DNA of 64,000 bases from Nocardia sp. BSTN01 (GTDB lineage Bacteria > Actinomycetota > Actinomycetes > Mycobacteriales > Mycobacteriaceae), in NCBI RefSeq assembly GCF_015354405.1, contig NZ_JADKYP010000018.1:1-64000 (forward strand). Reading direction: 5' to 3'. Position numbers and translations under genes: made by a program. The first letter of the stretch is position 1. The number at the start of each line of letters is the position of its first letter. The notes beneath the pieces were generated by a model. It saw only the letters and a list, made by a program, of their open reading frames with translations. It was not told where the DNA came from and did not search any database. Below are positions 8,667 through 18,600 of the stretch, piece by piece.

Positions 8667-8888
8667 CGCTTTCGATGGCCCCGCAACGACCGCCCGACAC
8701 ACGGCCACCTGCGGTTTCGCCCCCGAGGCGGGGATCCGGTCCGGTGAACAGTTCCTGAACGGGGTGCGGATCCCACCGTGGGCTCGCCCGATTCGGCGGG
8801 ATTCCGCTACCTTGAGTCAGTTCCACCTGATGTCCGGCCGGAAGCTCCTCTTCGATCGGACCTAGACCAGCACGGGAGAGTAGCTCGC

Positions 8889-11183
8889 ATGGCGACCATC
8901 GAATACCTCCGAACCGAGCCGGAGCTGCCTCCCGTCGGGATCGTCGACCGCCGGCCGATCACGCCCGCCAAGAAGGCGATCTTCGCGGCCATCGCCGTCT
9001 TCGGCGCGGTCGCCTGGGCGATCCTCGCCGTCGCCCGCGGCGAGAACGTCAACGCGGTATGGATCGTCATCGCGGCGGTGTGCACCTACATCATCGCCTA
9101 CCAGTTCTACGCCCGGCTGATCGAATGGAAGATCACCAAGCCCCGCGACGACACCGCCACTCCAGCAGAGGAATTGGAGAACGGCACGGACTACATGCCG
9201 ATGGACCGGCGGGTCCTGTTCGGCCATCATTTCGCCGCCATCGCCGGCGCCGGGCCGCTGGTCGGGCCGGTACTCGCGGCGCAGATGGGGTATCTGCCGG
9301 GCACGCTGTGGATCGTGATCGGCGTCGTGCTCGCGGGCGCCGTCCAGGACTATCTGGTGCTGTGGGCTTCGGTGAAGCGCCGCGGCCGCAGTCTCGGGCA
9401 GATGGCTCGCGACGAACTCGGTGTGGTGGGCGGCGTCGCGGCGCTGATCGCGGTGCTGGTGATCATGGTGATTCTGCTGGCCGTCCTGGGCATCGTGGTG
9501 GTCAACGCGCTCGCCGCGACGAAGGGCGCCGACGGGCAACTGCACGGCGGCAGCCCGTGGGGCGTGTTCTCGATTTCGATGACGATTCCGATCGCGCTGC
9601 TGATGGGTCTGTACCTGCGCTACGTGCGGCCGGGCAAGGTCGGCGAGATCTCCGTCGTCGGATTCGTGCTGTTGCTGCTCGCCATCGTGTCGGGACGCTG
9701 GGTGTCGGAATCCGGCTGGGGCCGTGACCTGTTCACCCTCTCCGGCACCACCATCGCGTGGATGCTGATCATCTACGGCTTCATCGCCTCGGTGCTGCCG
9801 GTATGGCTGTTGCTGGCGCCGCGCGACTATCTGTCGACGTTCATGAAGGTCGGCACCATCGTGCTGCTGGCTCTGGGCGTGGTGATCACCATGCCGGTGC
9901 TGCACGCGCCCGCGGTCTCCCAGTTCGCCGGCAACTCCAAGGGTCCGGCGTTCGCGGGCAGCCTCTTCCCGTTCCTGTTCATCACCATCGCCTGCGGTGC
10001 GCTCTCCGGATTCCACGCCCTGGTGTCCTCGGGCACCACGCCGAAACTGCTCGAAAAGCAGTCGCAGGCACGGATGATCGGCTACGGCGGCATGCTGATG
10101 GAGTCGTTCGTCGCGGTGATGGCGATCATCGCGGCCAGCATTCTCGACCAGCATCTGTACTTCGCGATGAACACCGGCGGCCTCACCAGCGCGCAGGCCG
10201 CCGCGGACAAGGTGAACGCCCTCGGACTCGGCGGGACACCGATCACCGCGAACGAGTTGAACCAGGCCGCCCACGACGTGGGTGAACAGGCGATCTACTC
10301 GCGCACCGGCGGCGCGCCGACACTGGCCGTCGGCATGGCCGAGGTGATGCACAACTTCATCGGCGGCGCCGCGATGAAGTCGTTCTGGTACCACTTCGCG
10401 ATCATGTTCGAGGCGCTGTTCATCCTGACCACCATCGACGCCGGCACTCGCGTCGCGCGCTTCATGCTGTCGGACACGCTCGGTAACCTCGGCGGCCCGG
10501 CGCGCAAATTCAAGGATCCGTCCTGGCGGCCCGGAGCCTGGCTGTGCACCTTCGTCGTGGTCGCCGCCTGGGGTTCGGTCCTGCTGATGGGCGTCACCGA
10601 TCCGCTCGGCGGTATCTACACCCTCTATCCGCTGTTCGGCATCGCCAATCAGCTCCTGGCCGCGGTCGCGCTGACGGTGGTGCTGGTGATCGTGATGAAG
10701 AAGGGGCTGTGGAAGTGGGCCTGGATTCCGGCGCTGCCGCTGATCTGGGATCTCATCGTCACCATGACGGCCTCGTGGCAGAAGATCTTCTCCGGCGACA
10801 AGAACATCGGTTACTGGACCCAGCACCGCATCTACAGCGACGCGCGTGACGCCGGGAAGGTGCTCGCGCCGGCCAAGAGCATGGCCGATATGGACAAGGT
10901 CGTGCGCAACACGTTCATCCAGGGCTCACTGTCGATCATCTTCGCGGTGCTGGTGTTGATCGTGGCCGCGGTCGGTGTGATCGTGTGCGTTCAGGCGGTG
11001 CGGCGCGGTGGTGGAGCCACCACCGAGACTCCGGAAGTGCCGTCGAAGATCTTCGGGCCGTCGGGCTTCCTCACCACCAAGGCCGAGAAGGAGGTGCAGC
11101 GCGAATGGGAGGAACTGGAACGCACGGGAGCGGTGAAGGTCCCCGGAGCAGCGCACGCGTCGACTCCGGAACCGGCTTCCTGA
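8889..11183 (+). CDS. cstA: Carbon starvation protein A (peptide/pyruvate transporter)
   Basis: A 764-residue polytopic inner membrane protein of the CstA family. It carries the signature FGHHFAAIAGAGPLVGPVLAAQMGYLPG in CstA blocks at about residues 110-140, many transmembrane helices, and the conserved FALFILTTIDAGTR-type segment (ALFILTTIDAGTRVARF). CstA homologues take up peptides or pyruvate on carbon starvation. The frame is open from 8778, but the ATG at 8889 follows CACGGGAGAG and begins the family similarity. It is followed by a YbdD-like small gene, the usual CstA partner. Confidence 0.95.
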   Translation: MATIEYLRTEPELPPVGIVDRRPITPAKKAIFAAIAVFGAVAWAILAVARGENVNAVWIVIAAVCTYIIAYQFYARLIEWKITKPRDDTATPAEELENGTDYMPMDRRVLFGHHFAAIAGAGPLVGPVLAAQMGYLPGTLWIVIGVVLAGAVQDYLVLWASVKRRGRSLGQMARDELGVVGGVAALIAVLVIMVILLAVLGIVVVNALAATKGADGQLHGGSPWGVFSISMTIPIALLMGLYLRYVRPGKVGEISVVGFVLLLLAIVSGRWVSESGWGRDLFTLSGTTIAWMLIIYGFIASVLPVWLLLAPRDYLSTFMKVGTIVLLALGVVITMPVLHAPAVSQFAGNSKGPAFAGSLFPFLFITIACGALSGFHALVSSGTTPKLLEKQSQARMIGYGGMLMESFVAVMAIIAASILDQHLYFAMNTGGLTSAQAAADKVNALGLGGTPITANELNQAAHDVGEQAIYSRTGGAPTLAVGMAEVMHNFIGGAAMKSFWYHFAIMFEALFILTTIDAGTRVARFMLSDTLGNLGGPARKFKDPSWRPGAWLCTFVVVAAWGSVLLMGVTDPLGGIYTLYPLFGIANQLLAAVALTVVLVIVMKKGLWKWAWIPALPLIWDLIVTMTASWQKIFSGDKNIGYWTQHRIYSDARDAGKVLAPAKSMADMDKVVRNTFIQGSLSIIFAVLVLIVAAVGVIVCVQAVRRGGGATTETPEVPSKIFGPSGFLTTKAEKEVQREWEELERTGAVKVPGAAHASTPEPAS

Positions 11184-11248
11184 CAAGCGAATTCGAGGGT
11201 TCCGGCGCGGCGGCAGGGGCCGCGCCGGCTCCCTCCGCCGCCACGGAT

Positions 11249-11473
11249 GTGGCGAGAACGCATCGGCGGACCGTCGCGGTTCTCCGGGCGCCGCTGCGTG
11301 CGGTCCGGGCGGGAGCCCGCTATCTGAACGCGGTGCTCGGCGGCCAGGACTATCCGCGATATGTGGAACATCTGCGCCGACGGCACCCCGGTCGGCCGAT
11401 TCCGAGCGAGCGCGAATACTGGCGAGAGCGGCACGCCGCGGCCGATCGCAATCCCGGAACCCGGTGTTGCTGA
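11249..11473 (+). CDS. YbdD/YjiX (DUF466) family small protein
   Basis: About 74 residues ending in the family hallmark: YLNAVLGGQDYPRYVEHLRR, HPGRPIPSEREYWRERH and the C-terminal NPGTRCC. YbdD-like proteins are encoded right after cstA/yjiY and are needed for CstA-type transport activity. The start is uncertain. The frame is open far upstream inside cstA, and no ATG with a ribosome binding site is seen, so the GTG at 11249 is taken because it gives about the usual family length. Translational read-on from cstA is possible. Confidence 0.8.
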   Translation: MARTHRRTVAVLRAPLRAVRAGARYLNAVLGGQDYPRYVEHLRRRHPGRPIPSEREYWRERHAAADRNPGTRCC

Positions 11474-11855
11474 GCTCGTCGCCGCACCGATCGCCGACGG
11501 CCGGGCCGATCGATGTGGCAGCCGAGAGCTGTTCCGCAAATCCAGCTCGCCGGGCTGTCGAACCCGGCGACGAGGCGGCCGATTCCGGTGCGTTCTCGCG
11601 AATGCCCGCAGATCCGACGGCCGCAACGTTCGCCGTGTGATCTGCGACCAACCGCGCACCACTCATCCGGCGACTCCGGCCGGCCCGAAATCCTTGCGAC
11701 GCTGCGGAATAGGCCCTTTGCGGCGGTTATACGCAGCTGCTCTCAGTCGACCGCCCATTGATAGCGCACAGCTATGTCGCTGAAACGTTGTCCCTCGGGG
11801 GTAGTTGTCTGATTCCCGCTAGCGCGGGCGGCCTCGGGCTGACAAGGTGGACTGC
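11474..11855. other. Gap between ybdD-like gene and ada-alkA
   Basis: About 380 bp without a supportable gene. Frames crossing it lack start signals and coding bias. It is locally less GC-rich near 11700-11810 and has a small hairpin CCCGC-TAGC-GCGGG close to 11817. It presumably holds the promoter of the downstream repair operon. Confidence 0.45.
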
Positions 11856-13487
11856 GTGAGTGTGAACGGTCTGGACTTCGAGCGCTGTTATCGAGCGGTG
11901 GCCACCCGCGATGCCCGTTTCGACGGGCAATTCGTCACGGCGGTGCGCACCACCGGAATCTACTGTCGGCCATCGTGTCCTGCTATCACTCCGAAGCGTA
12001 CGAATGTCACGTTCCTCCCCACCGCGGCCGCCGCGCAGCAGAGCGGATTTCGCGCCTGCCGCCGGTGCCTGCCCGATGCCGCGCCCGGCTCACCACTGTG
12101 GAACACCCGTGCCGATCTGGCCGCGCGGGCGATGCGGCTGATCGCTGACGGCGTGATCGAACGCAGCGGCGTCCCCGGCCTGGCCGACAAACTCGGCTAT
12201 TCGCAGCGGCAACTGACCCGGGTACTCACCGCCGAACTCGGCGCCGGTCCGCTCGCCCTGGCTCGCGCCCATCGCGCTCACACCGCCCGGCTGCTCATCC
12301 AGACCACGCGAATGCCCATGTCCGACATCGCCTTCGCGGCAGGTTTCGCCAGCATCCGGCAGTTCAACGACACCGTGCGCGAGGTGTTCGTGGTGAGTCC
12401 GACCGTCTTGCGCGAGGAGGCGCGGCGGTTGCGCGGCGACGCACTGCCCGCCACCAACGGCGCCCTGACCCTGCGCCTGCCCTATCGCGAACCGCTCGAT
12501 GCGAGCTGGCTCGAATGGTTCCTGTCCGCACACGCGGTTCCCGGCCTGGAGAGCTGGGAGGACGGCGTCTACACACGCAGCCTGCGCACCCCGCACGGAC
12601 ATGCCACGGTGCGCGCGAGTATCCACCCCGGCCATGTGCGTGCGAGTCTGGCGCTGCACGATATGCGCGATCTGGCGCCGACGGTCGCGCGGATTCGGCA
12701 TCTGCTCGACCTGGACGCCGATCCGGTCGGAATCGATGCCGCACTCACCGAGGGTTTCGGGCCCGGCGCGCCGGCGATCGGCGCGGGCATCCGCGTGCCC
12801 GGCTGTCTGGACGGCTCGGAGTTGTTGCTGCGCACCATGATCGGACAGCAGATCTCGGTGTCGGCGGCGACCACGCACACCGCCCGCCTCGTCGACGCGC
12901 TGGGCGAGAACGTCAACGGCCCGATGCCGCGGCTGTTCCCCACCGCCGAGGCCATCGCCGAACGCGGCGCCGACGTGCTGACCGGACCCGCCCGGCGCAC
13001 CGCCTCGATCGTCGGCGCCGCCCGCGCGCTCGCCTCGGGTGACCTGCGACTGCACGCCGGCCGGACCGCCGCCGACGTACGCCGCGACCTGCTCGCCATC
13101 GACGGTGTCGGCCCGTGGACGGCCGACTACGTGACGATGCGCCTGCTCGCCGATCCGGACATCCTGCTGCATACCGATCTCGTGGTCCGGCAGGGCGCGG
13201 CCCAGTACGGAATCGATCTCACCGATACGTCGCGATGGGCGCCGTGGCGGTCGTATCTGTCGATGCATCTGTGGAAGCGCGCGCTGTCCGAACGCACGGC
13301 GGTAGCCGGGGCCGCGACCGCGCGAACGGCATCGGCGCGCAACGGCGGATACCTTGCCGGCCGCGACGACGCCACCCGGCCCGCAGCCGCCCGTGCCGCA
13401 CTCGACCGTCGGGGTGACGCCGCCCGTCCCGGAGCCGCTGCCGCCGATGCCGGCCGTCGCGCGGCCTATCTGGGCGCGCGGCGATGA
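11856..13487 (+). CDS. Ada N-terminal/AraC/AlkA fusion (DNA-3-methyladenine glycosylase II)
   Basis: A 543-residue fusion. Residues 5-80 form the Ada zinc-binding phosphotriester-repair domain with its four cysteines (GIYCRPSC and FRACRRC). The next 100 residues form an AraC-type HTH (LGYSQRQLTRVLTAELGAGP, MSDIAFAAGFASIRQFNDTV). The rest is an AlkA glycosylase with helix-hairpin-helix IDGVGPWTADYVTMR and the catalytic Asp in LLHTDLVVR. It should sense methyl phosphotriesters, activate alkylation-response genes and excise alkylated bases. GTG at 11856 follows AGGTGG, and GTG at 11847 and 11862 are alternatives. It overlaps the ogt gene by 4 bp. Confidence 0.93.
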   Translation: MSVNGLDFERCYRAVATRDARFDGQFVTAVRTTGIYCRPSCPAITPKRTNVTFLPTAAAAQQSGFRACRRCLPDAAPGSPLWNTRADLAARAMRLIADGVIERSGVPGLADKLGYSQRQLTRVLTAELGAGPLALARAHRAHTARLLIQTTRMPMSDIAFAAGFASIRQFNDTVREVFVVSPTVLREEARRLRGDALPATNGALTLRLPYREPLDASWLEWFLSAHAVPGLESWEDGVYTRSLRTPHGHATVRASIHPGHVRASLALHDMRDLAPTVARIRHLLDLDADPVGIDAALTEGFGPGAPAIGAGIRVPGCLDGSELLLRTMIGQQISVSAATTHTARLVDALGENVNGPMPRLFPTAEAIAERGADVLTGPARRTASIVGAARALASGDLRLHAGRTAADVRRDLLAIDGVGPWTADYVTMRLLADPDILLHTDLVVRQGAAQYGIDLTDTSRWAPWRSYLSMHLWKRALSERTAVAGAATARTASARNGGYLAGRDDATRPAAARAALDRRGDAARPGAAAADAGRRAAYLGARR

Positions 13488-14011
13488 GCACCGCGGATTA
13501 CGCGACCGTCCCGACCCCGATCGGGCCGTTCACGGTGATCGCCGATGCCGACGGCGCGGTCCTGGCCTCCGGCTGGACTGCCGACGCGGAGGGGCTGCGC
13601 GTATTCATCCATCCGCAACTGCGACCGGCCGCGCTGCGCCGCTACGACGCCCTCGACGAGCTCACCGACACCGTAGAGCGGTATCACCAGGGCGAATTCG
13701 AGGCCATCGACGGCGTGGCGGTGCGGCAGATCTCCGGTCCGTTCCTCGAACACGCCTGGTCGGTGCTGCGAGCGGTACCGGCCGGCGCGCCGATCACCTA
13801 CACCGCGTTCGCGCTCCGGTCCGGCCGCCCGGAGGCCGTGCGCGCCGCCGCCAACGCCTGTGCGCGCAATGCGGCCGCGTTGTTCGTTCCCTGCCACCGG
13901 ATTCTGCGTACCGATGGCTCGCTCGGCGGCTTCCGCTGGGGGCTGGGCTGTAAACGCTGGCTGCTCGCCCACGAGCGGGCGGCGGAGGACAAGGCCCAGC
14001 TCCCGCGCTGA
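13484..14011 (+). CDS. ogt: Methylated-DNA-[protein]-cysteine S-methyltransferase
   Basis: A 175-residue O6-alkylguanine-DNA alkyltransferase. The active-site motif PCHR includes Cys137, preceded by AAANACARNAAALFV with the Asn hinge. YTAFALRSGRPEAVRAA is the HTH-like DNA-binding segment. The suicide enzyme moves alkyl groups from O6-guanine onto the cysteine. Its ATG overlaps the stop of ada-alkA (ATGA), so the two are translationally coupled as an alkylation-damage operon, presumably controlled by the Ada domain of the first protein. Confidence 0.95.
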   Translation: MSTADYATVPTPIGPFTVIADADGAVLASGWTADAEGLRVFIHPQLRPAALRRYDALDELTDTVERYHQGEFEAIDGVAVRQISGPFLEHAWSVLRAVPAGAPITYTAFALRSGRPEAVRAAANACARNAAALFVPCHRILRTDGSLGGFRWGLGCKRWLLAHERAAEDKAQLPR

Positions 14012-14099
14012 GCTCTCGGATGCACCGGATCCGGCGCACCGAACTCGTGCCGAACAGTCGGTCCGGCGGGCAGAATGCGGAACGACGAAGGAGTTCTGC

Positions 14100-15602
14100 A
14101 TGGAAACGATCGTGTCGGTCACCGGTGGCAAGGTCCGCGGCACCACCGAAAACGGGGTGAGCACATTCCTCGGCATCCCCTACGCGGCCGCGCCCGTCGG
14201 TCCGGCCCGATTCGACCTGCCGCGGCCGGTCCCCGAATGGGACGGTGTGCGCGATGCGCTGACCTACGGCGCGACCTGTGTGCAATCGCCATATCCCGCG
14301 CCGATCCACGCGCTGATCGGCAGCGACGGATTGCCCGGTGACGAATATCTGAATCTGAACGTGTGGACGCCCGAGGTCGGCGGATCCGGTCTGCCGGTCA
14401 TGGTGTGGATTCACGGCGGTGCCTTCACCCGCGGCTCCAACGCCCGCACCATGTACGACGGCAGTACCTTCGCCCGCGACGGGGTCGTGGTGGTGTCGAT
14501 CAACTATCGGCTCGGGATCTCCGGCTTCGCCGCCGTACCCGGCGCGCCGCTCAACCGCGGCCTGCACGATCAGATCTTCGCGCTGCGCTGGGTGCGCGAC
14601 AATATCGCGGCGTTCGGCGGCGACCCCGACACTGTGACCGTCTTCGGCGAATCGGCCGGCGGGATGAGTGTGGTCGACCTGCTGACCGCCGCGCCGGCGC
14701 GCGGACTGTTCCGACGCGCGATCGTGCAGAGCGGCAACGGATCCGCGGTGGCCGTGGCCGCCGACGCGGTGAAGGTCGCCGAAAACCTCGCTCGCACACT
14801 GGGAATCGAGCCGACGGCCGCGGCCTTCGGCGGACTCGGACCGGACCGGCTGCGGACCGCGCAGGATGCGGTGGCACTGGAGTTGATCACCAATCCGGAT
14901 CCGAACCGGTGGGGCCGCACGATCATCGACAACGGGCTCGGGATTCTGAGCTTCTTCCCGGTGATCGACGGCGAACTCATCGAGGACCGGCCCGTCGACG
15001 TGCTGGACCGCTCCACCGGCCACGCGGTGCCGTTGATCATCGGCTGGACGGCCGAGGAATTCCGGTTCTTCACCTTTCCGACCGGCATCGCGGCCACGCT
15101 CACCGACGAGACGCTGGGGCCGGTGCTGTCGCGTTACGGCGTGGACCCCGCCGTGGTGGAGGTCTATGCCGAACAGCGCCCCCAGGCCACACCCGCCGAC
15201 CTCTTCGCGGCCGTGATCACCGATATGGTCTTCCGCGACGATTCGATGCGCATCGCGGCCGCCAACGCCGCCGCCGGGGCACCGACGCACGTGTACGAAT
15301 TCGGCTGGCGCAGTGGAGTTCCCGACCTCGGTGCCTGCCACGTGCTGGAGATCCCCTTCGTCTTCGACAAACTCACCGAGGCACATCCGCTGACCGGACC
15401 GAACTCGCCGCAGCCACTGGCCGACGAAATCCACCGGGCCTGGGTCGATTTCGCGACGCACGGCGATCCGGGTTGGGCACCGTTCGGAACGGAGCGGCAG
15501 GTGCGCAGGTTCGACTTTCCGAACTCGACCACCGTGCCGGATCCGCACGCCGTGCAGCTACGGGCACTGCGCGAATCGGGCAGCCGGTTGCGCCGCGGGT
15601 GA
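14100..15602 (+). CDS. Type-B carboxylesterase/lipase family protein
   Basis: A 500-residue alpha/beta hydrolase of the carboxylesterase type-B family. It shows the N-terminal GKVRGTTENGVSTFLGIPYA signature, the oxyanion-hole motif VMVWIHGGAFTRGS, and the nucleophile elbow VFGESAGGMS containing the catalytic Ser. The acidic and His members fall in the C-terminal half (DLGACHVLEIPFVF has the His region). No signal peptide, so it is cytoplasmic. ATG at 14100 follows AAGGAG. Its stop codon abuts the stop of the converging sbcC gene with no spacer. Confidence 0.92.
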   Translation: METIVSVTGGKVRGTTENGVSTFLGIPYAAAPVGPARFDLPRPVPEWDGVRDALTYGATCVQSPYPAPIHALIGSDGLPGDEYLNLNVWTPEVGGSGLPVMVWIHGGAFTRGSNARTMYDGSTFARDGVVVVSINYRLGISGFAAVPGAPLNRGLHDQIFALRWVRDNIAAFGGDPDTVTVFGESAGGMSVVDLLTAAPARGLFRRAIVQSGNGSAVAVAADAVKVAENLARTLGIEPTAAAFGGLGPDRLRTAQDAVALELITNPDPNRWGRTIIDNGLGILSFFPVIDGELIEDRPVDVLDRSTGHAVPLIIGWTAEEFRFFTFPTGIAATLTDETLGPVLSRYGVDPAVVEVYAEQRPQATPADLFAAVITDMVFRDDSMRIAAANAAAGAPTHVYEFGWRSGVPDLGACHVLEIPFVFDKLTEAHPLTGPNSPQPLADEIHRAWVDFATHGDPGWAPFGTERQVRRFDFPNSTTVPDPHAVQLRALRESGSRLRRG

Positions 15603-18600
15603 TCAGGCGACGATCGTGCGCAGCCGGGAGCCGGTCGGTTCCCGGATGACATGGAGGCGGCTGGGAATGCGCTGGCGCATCTCGTCGACGTGGCTGACCA
15701 CGCCGACCACCCTTCCGCCCGAACGTAATTCGTCCAGCACGCCCATCACGGCGTCGAGGGTGTCGGCATCGAGGCTGCCGAATCCCTCGTCGATGAAGAG
15801 GGTGTCCAGGACCAGGCCACCGGATTCCGCCGCGACCACATCGGCGAGGCCGAGCGCCAGTGACAATGAGGCCATGAAGGTTTCACCACCGGACAGTGTT
15901 TTCGCGGGACGGACGGCGCCGGTGTAGTCGTCGCGGATGTCGAGGCCGAGACCACCGCGGCGGCCGCGCGGGCCGGCCGCATCGGAATGGACGAATTCGT
16001 AGCGGCCGCCCGACATTCGCCGCAGGCGCGCCGACCCGGCGATCGCGACCTCCTCCAGCCGCGCCGCGAGCACATAGGAGCGCAGAGACATGCGGCGGTT
16101 GTTGGCGCCGCGGCCCGCGACCACGTCGGCGAGACCCTCGAGTTCGGTGTGCGCCTGCTGGAGCGGTGCGATGCGGTCGGCCGCGGCCCACAGCTGACCG
16201 CCGAGTTCCTCGAGTTGGGCTACGCGGCGGGTGCTTTCGGCGTGCGCGGCGACCGCGGCGTCCAGCGCGCGGCGCGCCTCGGCCACCGCCGCCTCGACCT
16301 CGGTGAGGTTCACCGCTTCGGCGTCGGCCGCGGCCCGGACCTCGGGTTCGGCGAGAACCGCTTCGGCGTGGGCGCGGCGGCGGTCGGCGGCGACGAGTTC
16401 GGCCTCCATCTCGGTCTGCTGCTGCGGGGTGCGGGTCGCGGCCGCGACGACCTTCGCGTAGGCCGCGAGCACCGCGTGGTCGGGTGCGTCCGACGCCGAG
16501 CGTCCCGGCTGCGGCTCGGTGGCGACCTGCAGGTCGGCGGCGCGGGCCGTGTGTTCGACGCGGCGGGCGAGGTCGGCGAACTGATCGCCGGCGACGGAGG
16601 CGTCGGTGCGGGCGGTGAGCAGATCCGTGGCGTCGGCGATGAGCGCTTCCAGGCGGGCGCGGCGACGCTCCACCGTGCCGTCGGCACCGGCGGCGACCCG
16701 GACTCGCTCGCTGAGTTCGGCCAGCCGCCGATCGGCGGCCAGAATGCGTTCCTGCACGGCGCTGCCACGGCTTTCCAGTTCCCGCAGGCGCGCGTGCAGT
16801 TCGGTTTCGGCGGTGCGCAGCCGCTCCACCTCGGCGGTGCGGTCGGCGGCGGCGCTCGCCTGCTGTTGCGCGGACCGGAACTGTTCGGTCGCCGCGTTCA
16901 CGGCGGCGGCCAATTCCGTGTGATCGCCGTCGCCGCCGCGCTCCACGAGCAGTTCGATCCGCCGTTCCAGCTCCGTGCGGCGGGTGAGGGCACGGTCGCG
17001 GAGCTGTTCGGCGGCGCGTTCCGCCTGAACCGCCGCCTCCTCGTCGGATTTCGCGACGGTGACGGCGGTGGGCCGGGCCGGGGCCGGATGATCGCCGGAA
17101 CCGCATACGCTGCACGGTTGCCCCTCGACGAGCGCACCCGCCAGCTCGGCCGCCATACCGGCGAGACGACGTTCGCGAATATCGAGGGTGCGCTCGCGCG
17201 CATCGGCGTGCGCGGCGCGGGCCCGCTCGAATGCCTCGGTGGCCGTGGACAATTCCTTCCGCGCGCCCACCAGCTCGACCGCCGCCTCCGCCGCGGCACG
17301 CGTGCGCTCGCATTCGCGTTCCAGGCCCGGCAACGCTGCCCGCGCATCCGCCGCCTCCCGCAGCGCCACCTCGGCCGAGCGGATGGCCTGCGGCAACTGC
17401 TCCCTGCGCTGCGCCAGCTGCTCCAGCTCTTGGGACGCGGCGGTGTATTCCGTTCGCAGACCGGCCAATTCGGTGGTCAGGCGTACGGCGTTCTCCGCGT
17501 CGGCGCGAACCTCTTCCAGGGAGCCGATGTGCGCCGACCACCGTTGGACGGCCGCGTCGATACCGCGCGGAGTTGTGGTGTGCACAGTGTGGTCCGCCGA
17601 GCGCGGGTTATCGTCCACCGAACGCAGATTCGAGTGGGCACCCCCAGAAGCACCAGGCGTCCCGGCCTCGGCTGCGACAGCAGGACCGGCCGCCGCGGTG
17701 CGCGAGTCGTCGTATTCGCCGGCCGGGGCATCATCGCCCGCACAGGGAATCTTCTGCTCGCCCGACGGGCCGGGCCCGTTCTGCGCGCCGGAGCGAGTCC
17801 GGTCACCACGTGACTCCGTCGCCATTGAGGGGCGGACGAGGTCGATGGAGAACAACTCCAATTCGACCGGCTCGTCCACCGCATCGTGCCCCTCCGGCGG
17901 AGGAACGGAGAGTGCGAACAGCGTTGCTTCGTCGGTTGTTTCGGCGTCGCCGTGATCGCTCGCCACTGTGGCCGCCGTTGCCCGAGGCCTGTCCTCTGCC
18001 CCTGCGGACTTCCCGGCATGCGCTTCTCCGGAGCGGCTCCATTCGGCCGCCATTACGTCATCGGTCGACGCGGGATCGGCTCCTCCGGCGACTTGTCCGT
18101 GGTCGGCGGCCGTGCCGGTCGGAACCGATTCCGCAGCGGATCGGCTGCCCCCGCTCGAGTGCACCGAGTCCAGACCGTGGCCGCTCCCGCCTGCGGTAAC
18201 GGCAGCTCCCTCTTCGTCGGCGTCGGCGCGGCCGATCTCCGGAATGGCCGACAACTCCTCGGCCAGCTCAGTGTCCGCCAATTCGGCAGCGACGAGATCG
18301 CTTGCGGCCCAGGTCGTTCCGGGAAGTTCCGCGGATTCGGGTTCGAGCAGGCGGATGGCCAGGCGTTCGGCCAGGTCACGGGCTTCGTCGGTGCGACGGC
18401 GCAGGGTCATGGCGGCGGTGCGGGCGTCGGCGAGCGCGGCCGCCACCGGTTCGACGCGGCGGGCGCGGTCCAGATCGGCCTGCACCCGGTCGCGATGGGA
18501 CGCGCCGGCGGTGTAGTCGTCGAGGTGGCGACGGGCGATCGCGGCGCGTTCGCGGCGTTCCTGCACACGGCGATGTTCCTCGGCGGCGGACTGTCGCCGC

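Noticed and set aside
8862-10826. 654-codon minus-strand frame opposite cstA
   Set aside because: It lies fully antisense to the conserved CstA gene, and its product is a His/Arg/Gln/Asp-rich low-complexity sequence, the usual shadow of a high-GC gene.
13794-15548. 584-codon minus-strand frame opposite the carboxylesterase
   Set aside because: Antisense shadow of a clear esterase with GESAGG motif. The shadow has no domain and no start signal.
15987-17813. 608-codon plus-strand frame opposite sbcC
   Set aside because: Antisense shadow of the SbcC coiled coil with a Gly/Arg/Val-rich composition and no domain.
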